Assembly: GCA_003545705.1 (NCBI GenBank)
Contig: QVLQ01000002.1
Span: forward strand, 62,001-126,000
Direction: 5' to 3'
Length of the DNA: 64,000 nucleotides
Source of the DNA: Acidomyces sp. 'richmondensis'
Lineage: Eukaryota; Ascomycota; Dothideomycetes; Mycosphaerellales; Teratosphaeriaceae
Positions 44,377 to 52,905 of this stretch are shown in pieces (within the stretch, counting starts at the first letter, position 1; each line of letters starts with the position of its first letter). A program made the position numbers and the translations under genes. The notes beneath the pieces are model-generated. The model was not told where the DNA came from. It was given only the letters and a program-made list of their open reading frames with translations, and made no database searches.

Positions 44377-46780
44377 GATCACTGCAGCAATATCTCCGGC
44401 TCATTGGTTGAAGCTCTCCTCGTTCAAAGATTAGCTGCCTTCAAGAAATGCCCCGAAGTGAAACAATGAAAGAATGGAAATGTTCTTAAAGTGTGAATCA
44501 TAAGCACGGCATATAGAGCGGAGGTAGTAGGGTCGTATGCAAGTTCCAACGTCGTGTATAGGGAACGCCGAGAACGGCGCGCTGGGTACCCTCAGGGAAA
44601 CGTGATGGAGGAAGGGCGGACAGGAGAGAGGGAGGAAGTTATAATGCACCCTCACCCGATGCGTTGAACTCCCCGGGGCAGCACAGCATGTACATGTGTA
44701 CGGTGAGCACGCCCATCTGCTCTTGCCCGGTGGGGACGTCGGCTATTGTTCATTTTTCACTCGGTACAAAGCCACAGCGTGAGAGCGGAAACGATGCGTC
44801 CCCGGTCATCTCGCCACGCTAACCCAACGGTACATTACTCGATGCACACACATCGGGCCTGCATCTTGGCTGCTTCACTGCGCTACAAGCCGGGAATCGC
44901 CCAAGATTGGCACATGAGCCAGCGCAGGTACGATGGCCTCGATATAAGAGCGGTTGACGACGGCGACCGAACATGTAGGTAAGAGCTCTCTGTCCAGGAT
45001 TGTGGCCAGGCACTATCATGACATGAAATGAAGTGGAATAAAAGTCGAGGCGGATTACACTCCGCGTTGTCGGCCAGGATAATGCCGACTTAGCCGGCAC
45101 GATATAGGATGGGGCATGGGGGCGTATTGAAGGTCCACGATCCCATCGTCGTCGATGCTAAACCGACGATTGGCTCCAGATGGAAATGCATCGTGGCCGC
45201 AAATGGGTAATTGTGTTTGGATAGCATTCCGACCGGAACTGAGACGGTGGTTCGCAGGAGTGCGGAGTCATCTTCATTCTTACTAAGAAGCAAATCCACT
45301 CCGGACAGCTTGTCATGTTGTAGTTGTACTCCCGGAATAGAGCAAATCTCTGGCTGATTATTCCCCCCGTATGAATAGATGATGTCTAAGCAGCTTTTGG
45401 GGAGGGGCAACATCTGACGTGAATCGTGATGAGGTGTGCCTCAAAGCACGCCACTGGCCGCCTCTTCGTAATGTCGTCTGGACGCCTGAGAGTTCTCCAT
45501 CTCCGCGGCTTCTCGCTGGGGGGCATCCACCTATGTTCATCTGCTACCTACAGCCCAGGACATCGACCTCTCTCCTTCTCAGGGCCGTAAGAACTCTTGG
45601 GGTGAATGACTCATTAGAGCAGTCATCTGCTGTTAATGCGGTGCCGGACGACCAGGCGCCGTCTCCAAAATCAGCGCTGAGCAGAAGTCAATTGGAGAAG
45701 ATCTGAATGGCCCAAATCCCCAAAAACGTGGCCTCAATCAACAGTAGGGCCTCTAGGCTTGCTGAGAAGTCCTCTGGGATACCGGTCTGCCCCGGCTGCA
45801 CCGTCTCAGGACCGCACTCGGACGTGCCCGAGGGGTGAGCATTGCGGCTTCACCCAAATCTCCCAGTAATGGCCCAAACGCTCCAATCTTATTGGATTAA
45901 AGTAGGATGTCAGTTTAGGCAATTTATCAAGGATGCGACTGCCCTGTCGATCGTATCGTCCGGTCTGCTCATATCCGTCCGATCGTTTGGCAAGCCTCTT
46001 AATGACGATGCAATCCAGATCCAGGGGAAGGCTTGATGTGAAATAATGCTTGTCGCGGGCCAAAATTCGTCCACGTACTAGGAGTCTAGATTGGATGGTC
46101 CAGGCAGCAGCTCCGGCGAGGAAGCGTCTTTGGATGAGCACGCGCGGGTAATCGAGCAAAATCAGCTCCGGAGAACTCACATTTGATGTTGATCGAGCCA
46201 AAGGATGGAGAAGGGGCTATAGCCAAGTTAGCCGACGATACTGCAACAGCGTTGTATGTCCTCGTCAACATGGATTGAATACAAATCTCTCCGCCGGCAT
46301 GAAGGGATTGTGGGATCAGCAACCTCGAGGTTATATATCGTATGCAGTCTGGTTTTCGCCAAGATCACATGTGCAATCGTGGCCTACAAAGCACGCCTGC
46401 AGCCGTTCCGGTGAATTGTATAGAAACTTACTGATTGCCAATACTCTGCGGAGGTTGCTGGATAACGCGAAGTCCAGGGACAACATTTATGGCGGATCCG
46501 GCACTTTCACATGCCAAAATGGATATTTGCTCTCATTCCGCAACGTACCATTGGAAGCAGAGAGAAAGATGCTGCAACGCATGACACGTTCATTGGTCCA
46601 TCACAACATTGCAGAACTGCTGCTTCCCACAGATAGGGGAATTACAACAAACGAATATATTATGTTGAATACGATCTAAAACTATATACATGCGATCGAA
46701 TTCATTTTGACATGGCGTTCGTAAATTCCAGATTCTCAGCTATGGCTAATGGGCCATCAATAAGCAGAAAAGTGTGGGCA
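44377..46780. other. Gene-poor spacer between MFS and APC4
   Basis: About 2.4 kb. Open frames (45090..45413 minus, 45806..46201 minus, 46275..46679 plus) are moderate in length but have no recognisable domains and overlap one another. It includes the MFS promoter on the left. No supported gene. Confidence 0.45.
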
Positions 46781-49225
46781 TCATCGGCTGTCAGCCATCA
46801 ACTCATCAAGGTCCACCTCCGAATCCGCAAAAGAATCCCGCTGAGCATTGAGATCCAAAGCTTTCCATTGTCTTCCGTTATTGGCGATCGCAAGGCACAC
46901 CATCTTGCCAGGCCGGCCACCGACCACTATCCCCTGTGGTTGAAAACCTGACTCCGGCGCAAAGACATGAAGCATAGATTTCTGCATGGTGTCGCTACTC
47001 GCAACACTCCCGTCACCAGGCGGCCAGGTAAGCTGAATGATATATGACGCGTTAGAAGTGGAATCGCGCACCAGGATTAAGCAGGCATCTTCGCCATAAA
47101 ACTTGCCGTCAAGCACGGTATCTCCGATGTCCATATCAAAGATTTTTTGTTCAGAAGTTTTGGGCTCTTCCGAGCCTATTAGCGACGGTAAGAGTTGCAC
47201 TGTAACTTTTGATTTTAGGCCCGGAATCGATAACAGGACCTTCGTAACATTGTGTTCATGTCTATTCAACCTCATGAGGTTCATCTGCATATCAAGCACA
47301 GTTGCGCCTGGCTCGCAGTTGAGGGAGGCGGAGGTGGGCTCAGAGAGAATTCTGCTTTGCCAGTGAGTGATGCACTCAATCGCGTCGCGTACATTTCCCG
47401 ACAGATAGACGGAGATAGCCAGCATATTGATCAAGGCGTCACCATCTTCGGCTTGCTTTGAGTCCAGAACTTGACCGTCCTTGAGCTTTTCGAGGCGTTT
47501 CAGAGCCTCCATGCAACGCTCGTATCCCATCTGCCGTACGAAAGGAATATTGAAGAACTCATTTTTCGAGCACGCCCCTTGCATATCTGATCGCTGTGCC
47601 AGGAACCGAGCCAGCTGAGAAGTTGTCATAGTGTCTTTAATGTAAGCTAAGAGGAGTGGGTAATCCAAGTTCGGCACTTCTCGCTCTTCTGCATCCGCAG
47701 CGCTCTTTGAGCCCGGTCCAGCGACGCCAACTTCAACCATGGCTTTGAGCCATTTGCTGAAAGCCCGAAACTGTTTGTGCTCAGTCATGACAATGAGTTG
47801 CATCTTCTGTGCCACGAGTCTCAAAGCATCCACGCCGTCGAGAATCTTGGTAAATATATTGGGGGAAACGTCGAATCGGGCTGAACCTTCGTGAAATTTG
47901 GCATGACCACGAAGAGTTGTGGCTGCGATCGACAGACGGTCCAAGGCTGGTAAAATATGGATGAATATGTGGTTCTGAATTTGGGTGTACATAGCGTTTA
48001 ACGTCTGATCCCACCGCTTGTGGTTGACCTCCTTGACAACATCGACCAGCCATTCGGTCATTACGGTTGAGAAGTCGCCCGTCATAGCGAGATGGTATAG
48101 ACTTGCGACGGCACTGCCTTCTTGCTTCTCCTCAAGCTCCGCGTTCAGGTTATTCAGGAGCCGGTTCTGAAATTGAACTCCGGTGATGAAATCGTGACGA
48201 ATGCACCGGACCGCCTGCGTTACGTACGCCAGCAAATTTTGCATTCGTTTGGTATTGACAGAGACGACGTGCGTCAGAGGTCCACCTAAAGTTTTCAGAG
48301 GCAGGTCGACAAAGTTTAAAACTAAATGCCCATCTTCCCGTCGACCGAGCACTGCGTGCAACGAGCTTCTGGGATGGGAAGCTTGCATCAAGGAACACGA
48401 GACCAGGTCACGAACTCCGATTTTAACCGAGTCATCCTGCAGGACTTGAACGCGGCCGTCGTTGCTACAAATTAACAAGCTGTCAACGTCATCAGATGTA
48501 GGATCTGCTTGTGGTTCGAACTGGCTGTCCGTGGCGGCTTGTGATGCGAACTTGCTCCCCTCAGACCCAGAAGGAAGGCCGTGAGAAGGAATTGCGCTCA
48601 GGCGCGGTAACACATTCGTGACATCCAGCGTAGTGATGGTCCGTATCAATTTGGAAAAGGAATTTGCGCCGATGTCATCTTCCGAGCCATTGGCAAACAA
48701 ATCATCTTGAGGTGCTTTTATGCCCGCATTAGACCAACTTCCTGTGATTGGTATGCTGCCTTCCGGCCCTTTGCCATTCAGAGGGCTGGGGTTCGGACGA
48801 TGCAGCGTCCACCCAATCTGACTCACCACCGGACCATCTTCGTCTTCACCCTCATCACCCCAATCTGGCGACAAGTCAAGTTTCCATAACTTCTCCTTAC
48901 CGCCTTCACGCACGCTCCCTTGACTGACCAGCCGGCCGTTCTCCCCCGAATGTAGGCTGTATGTCCCGTCCGTCCACCCAACGCCCAGGAGACTGCCATC
49001 CGGTTTCCACGCGACAGTGGTGATATTGACCCCATCGTCTTTCCGCTTGACAGTGAATGCCACCTGGCCGTTAATGCGATACACTATCACATCGTGGGAA
49101 TCGGTGACGATCGCCACCAGATCGTGCGGATCACAATATGCCACGGCATCATCGCCTGCGATGCCGTGCGGGAGGTGTTTTTCAGAGAGCAACGGCAAAT
49201 ATGTGAGAGAATCATCGACTGCCAT
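46781..49225 (-). CDS. APC4: Anaphase-promoting complex subunit 4 (APC4)
   Basis: Intronless, 814 aa; ATG 49225 (MAVDDSLTYLPLLSEKHLP) is the first ATG in frame, the upstream codon being GTG. Residues 1-330 carry an APC4-type WD40 half: YCDPHDLVAIVTDSHDVIVYRIN, VAWKPDGSLLGVGWTDGTY and a later blade with LLICSNDGRVQVL. Residues 330-620 show the APC4 long helical domain with WLVDVVKEVNHKRWDQTLNAMYTQIQ and HKQFRAFSKWLKAM. APC4 is a scaffold subunit of the APC/C ubiquitin ligase that drives mitotic exit, in the nucleus. The gene faces the ABM gene across 509 bp and has a CACGTG 166 bp upstream. Length matches fungal homologues. Confidence 0.92.
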   Translation of the reverse strand: MAVDDSLTYLPLLSEKHLPHGIAGDDAVAYCDPHDLVAIVTDSHDVIVYRINGQVAFTVKRKDDGVNITTVAWKPDGSLLGVGWTDGTYSLHSGENGRLVSQGSVREGGKEKLWKLDLSPDWGDEGEDEDGPVVSQIGWTLHRPNPSPLNGKGPEGSIPITGSWSNAGIKAPQDDLFANGSEDDIGANSFSKLIRTITTLDVTNVLPRLSAIPSHGLPSGSEGSKFASQAATDSQFEPQADPTSDDVDSLLICSNDGRVQVLQDDSVKIGVRDLVSCSLMQASHPRSSLHAVLGRREDGHLVLNFVDLPLKTLGGPLTHVVSVNTKRMQNLLAYVTQAVRCIRHDFITGVQFQNRLLNNLNAELEEKQEGSAVASLYHLAMTGDFSTVMTEWLVDVVKEVNHKRWDQTLNAMYTQIQNHIFIHILPALDRLSIAATTLRGHAKFHEGSARFDVSPNIFTKILDGVDALRLVAQKMQLIVMTEHKQFRAFSKWLKAMVEVGVAGPGSKSAADAEEREVPNLDYPLLLAYIKDTMTTSQLARFLAQRSDMQGACSKNEFFNIPFVRQMGYERCMEALKRLEKLKDGQVLDSKQAEDGDALINMLAISVYLSGNVRDAIECITHWQSRILSEPTSASLNCEPGATVLDMQMNLMRLNRHEHNVTKVLLSIPGLKSKVTVQLLPSLIGSEEPKTSEQKIFDMDIGDTVLDGKFYGEDACLILVRDSTSNASYIIQLTWPPGDGSVASSDTMQKSMLHVFAPESGFQPQGIVVGGRPGKMVCLAIANNGRQWKALDLNAQRDSFADSEVDLDELMADSR

Positions 49226-49734
49226 GACCTTCACAGGCTGTTGAGCATCAGGTCAATGTACTGGGCAGCCGTCCGAAAGTTCACAATTGCTCGATAACAA
49301 AATTCCAACCCATACACGTACCGAAGCAGTTTCGCGAATACGGCGATTTCCATTTTTGGCCGCACGCGTCCAAAAAGCCCCTCGCGCAGTCACGTGCAAA
49401 ATGGCGCGTCTAACTAGAGCGCAATGCATGTTCGACCTCAAAGCCAACTTCAAAGATCATCTACGTCCCTGATTTCATATCACTTGAACGATGTACAAAG
49501 CCATCGATCCAGATCATCGCGGGTCGGATCTGACAGTCCTTTTCCGGGCTCTGCTCTGTGAACGATCTTCCGTGCTGAGTAGGTATGATTCATCCTCGCA
49601 TGGATCCGCCAGCATACCCGTATATATACACATACATATTGCATTTGCTGCCACTTCAAAAATCCCCCGCCCCCTCCCTTCCACTGCGAATGTGAACCAC
49701 GTTTCGTCAAATATTCCCCAAATCGGTAGCGAGA
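49226..49734. promoter_or_regulatory. Divergent promoter between APC4 and ABM-domain gene
   Basis: 509 bp. A CACGTG lies at 49391..49396 near APC4; a TATATATA run near 49620 lies 115 bp before the ABM start. A C-rich stretch (about 49660..49680) precedes the ABM start. Confidence 0.5.
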
Positions 49735-50220
49735 ATGTCGACGGCTTCACCCTCCGATCTCCAATCCAGGCCCACCTACACTTTTTTCCGCTCGAACAGC
49801 ACCATAACCACCACAGGGGGTGAAGGGTTCACCACCGCCATCCCGCCCCTGCCCGAAACCGACGAGTTCTGCGTGTATGGCACGATTCACGCCTACCCGG
49901 AACACGCCGACGCGCTAGAAGCCGTGTACGCCCAAACCACCGCCCGAGCCAACTCCGCTGAGGAACCTGGAACCGTATATTACTGCATATGCCGCGACGG
50001 TGACGACTCGACAATGTTCCACATGTTCGAGCGATACAAAGGACAGCGCGGATTCGATGCGCATAATGCGCAGCCAATCATCAAGAAGTTGGTGGAGGAG
50101 GATGGGTATATTCGGGGTGTAAAGGCGCGATTTGCCATCCCGGGGTTGAGATCGGATGAGGAGCAGCGGAAGCAATGGGCGCACGAGGCGTTGGTGGAAA
50201 ATGGAGAGAAAGGAAAATAA
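49735..50220 (+). CDS. ABM-domain (antibiotic biosynthesis monooxygenase-like) protein
   Basis: Intronless, 161 aa. The domain from residue 43 reads FCVYGTIHAYPEHADALEAVY, then GTVYYCICRDGDDSTMFHMFERY and AHNAQPIIKKL, the usual pattern of dimeric alpha/beta-barrel ABM proteins (quinol monooxygenase-like). A 40-residue Ser/Thr-rich N-terminus is predicted disordered. Some family members oxidise quinols without cofactor; most fungal ones are uncharacterised. No signal peptide. Confidence 0.85.
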   Translation: MSTASPSDLQSRPTYTFFRSNSTITTTGGEGFTTAIPPLPETDEFCVYGTIHAYPEHADALEAVYAQTTARANSAEEPGTVYYCICRDGDDSTMFHMFERYKGQRGFDAHNAQPIIKKLVEEDGYIRGVKARFAIPGLRSDEEQRKQWAHEALVENGEKGK

Positions 50221-50434
50221 GTTGAGGTTGGAGAAGGCGGAACAGTGGGATGTACGATAGCTGTCAATAGCCGGCGCAATTGCAGCCTTCGTTATGTATC
50301 TCGACTAGACAACGCCCCTTCCTACAGGCTTTTTCAAAAAGAGAAAAAAGAATGGGACCTTTCCGACGAATTCTTCCCACGCCTCACGCCTCGCAAACGT
50401 CCAGGTCTCTAAATCTCTCAAATGCCCATCCAAC

Positions 50435-52109
50435 CTATTCATACGTCAACTTATATCCCTCAGCCACACTCCGCACGTCCTTCGAAAAGCCAACCGATTG
50501 ACCCATAGCGATGAGCTGCACATCTGAGACATCGACGGTGACCCAAGGCCGAGAACGCGTGAAGGAGATGGTCATGGGGAAGAAATCAGCCTCCGAATGC
50601 GCGGGGGCCTCGAATTCGAAGCTCCCGGTAGCGTTGCTTGCGTCGACGTCGCCGATCTGCCAGTCGAGGCTGTCGCCTGACACTTCATAGACGGCGTCAA
50701 AAGAGGAGACCGCGGGCTCGGCTAGGGGGTACGGGATTACGACTACGACGTCTTTGAGCGGGACCGAAGGGTCGGTCAATTCATATTCAATGGTAAGGGA
50801 CCAGCTGGAGGTGTCGTCTCCCGCCTGGGAAGGCCAGACAGTGAATTTGATGGGCGGTTCGATGTCGGCCGGGGATGGGGCGACTAGCTTCCAGCGCATG
50901 GCCGTGACGCTGTTGTTGATGGGGAATCCCTTGGAAGTGTCGGCGAGCTGGAGCGTGTTGCGCTTGAAGGCCGCTTTGTCGACTTTGGGGTGGGCATCAA
51001 AGCGGGCGCCGTGCGTTTCGCCGAGCGTCAGGTCGAGTTTGACTTGAGTGAGGGCGGGGTCAGCGATGCGTAGCTGAAGGTTGCCATTGACCCCGAACGA
51101 CTCGACCGTGCCTTCCCGACTGAGACGGCAGGAGATGGTCTCGGCGATGGTCACTTGAATGGCCTCGGCGCTCAAGCTGGTACGGGGCTGGCTGGAGGTG
51201 GCGGCGGCTCCCGCGACGGGCGCAGCGGCCGGAACGGGCACGCCGGCGAGCGGAGCGTGTGGCTCGGCGTCGGGCCCGAGATCGGCGCGCACGGCGTCAT
51301 ACATGGAGGTGGTGCCTTTCTTCTTGCCCAGCTGCATGCCCTTGCCGCGGACGGGCATGGGCTTAGGATTCTTGGCGGCGTTGTAGGAGTCGTAGGCATC
51401 GCCGCCGGCGTGCATAGCCGGGGCGGCGGCCGGCGGGGTGTAGGTAGGATAGGTTGGCGGACGCGCCATGTTCATGCCAGAGCTGCCGGCGACGCGTGCC
51501 TGACGTGACATCTCTTTGCGCTGCATCTCGAGCTGCTTGGCCTTCCGCTTGCGCTCCTCTGACGCCTCCAGCTCCTTGTTGCGCGCGATGATTTCCTGGA
51601 TGCGCTCCTCATGCGAGTCCATGTCGAGGAAGGTCTTAATCTGCGCCGGCGTCAGATTCTCGCGGTAGCCCAGCGTGACAATCTCGTCGAACGCCGGCAG
51701 CAGGTCGAAGGCGGCGCGGGCGATGACGCGCTCGTCGATGCCCTGGCCCTTGCACACCGATGCCACCAGCTGCGCGAACAGGTGCAGGGTCGCGATGTCC
51801 TGCAGGATGTTGCTTTGGCGGTTGGTGATGAGGACCATATACAGCTCGTCCAGCGGCTGATACACAAACCGCACGTTGTCCTGCTCCACCGTCGTGTGCT
51901 GGCTGGCGTGCGCCGTGTCGGCCAGCTTGGGGAAGGCGGCCAGGAGTGCCTCGACCCGCGACCGCTGCATCTGCCGGAACTGCCGCGCGAGGATTGGTTT
52001 GCCCGACCGCGTCGTGATCGCCGCCGAAAGCACCACCTGCCATCATTGATCGATAAACCCATTAGCCACACAACCACGAAGCCATTGAGCCGAGCCGTCA
52101 ACCTACCAT
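50435..52109 (-). CDS. Coatomer subunit delta (COPI)
   Basis: Two exons: 52107..52109 and 50435..52036, giving 534 aa. The first coding exon is only the ATG: a 70-bp intron (GTAGGT...GGCAG) follows, and the second exon starts VVLSAAITTRSGKPIL, exactly as fungal delta-COP begins (MVVL). Residues 1-140 are a longin-like domain (SRQFR-type helix RQFRQMQRSRVEALL, IDERVIARAAFDLLPAFDEIV). A linker with EASEERKRKAKQLEMQRKEM follows, then the C-terminal mu-homology domain from about residue 280 (AIQVTIAETISCRLSREGTV..., ending GYKLTYE). The complex coats retrograde Golgi-to-ER vesicles. The start exon makes any annotation from the ORF alone miss the true N-terminus. The gene is divergent from the 917-aa acidic protein gene. 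Confidence 0.95.
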
Positions 52110-52905
52110 GCTGGGCGAGTCCCTGGGATTATTCAATGTTGCCTGGTCATTCAATCAATTCTGATCCTCCCTGGGACGACGCTGGGCATGGACAATGAAA
52201 TCCGGCGGTGGAATATGTAGGGGATGGATCTCAGGGAGTCCAAACATATCACACCCCTCCACCGCTGCATCACATCAAGCCAACTTTCTCGTGGGAGGCT
52301 TGGCACTCAGCCCTATATGTGATCCGTGCACCTTGCACGTCCTATTTCGGCAGGGGCGTTCCTCCGAGTTCCTGCCGCACGACCCTCGCGCCCTCGTTTG
52401 TCCACCCACACCCGCACCAGCCCGCACCCGCACCTACAACTACCTACATCCCTTCGCTCCGCTCCGCTCCCTCTCCTATCCACATGCATGCATCACGTCC
52501 CACAATATCAGACTCACTGTCCAATCAGAGGCAAGCGGTGATGAAGGACACGACCACCGGATGAGAACCTGGCACTTCCGGATCGAGCACCCACCGCCCA
52601 CCGTGACTCCTGCGCTACCGCGTTCTTCTGCTGGCTGCTTAATCGTACGCGACTGCCGCGCGACGTTGTTTTTGCTGGCTCAGTACACGCATCCTTCACG
52701 CGTCGCGGTCCTAGTGACTTGGCCACGTGTAAAGCCCGAGCGACCTGAGCGCTCAGAACCCCCACCGGGTTCCACGTGACCGAAGGAGTACCGCGCTGTT
52801 CATGACCGGAGCAGGACGTAACTTGACTGAGTCGCTGGAGCAATACTTGCGTGGTGTGGTAGGTGGCGAGAGTAGCACGTGACAAGAATAAACCGTGGCT
52901 GCAGC
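52110..52905. promoter_or_regulatory. Divergent promoter between coatomer delta and acidic protein genes, three CACGTG boxes
   Basis: 796 bp. CACGTG sites are at 52724, 52773 and 52876, the latter two as CACGTGAC. All lie within 182 bp of the ATG at 52906 and more than 600 bp from the coatomer start, so they are probably for the acidic-protein gene. Confidence 0.6.

Noticed and set aside
51155..52198. Long plus-strand frames opposite coatomer delta
   Set aside because: They are shadow frames in a GC-rich coding region; the minus strand carries a clear coatomer sequence.
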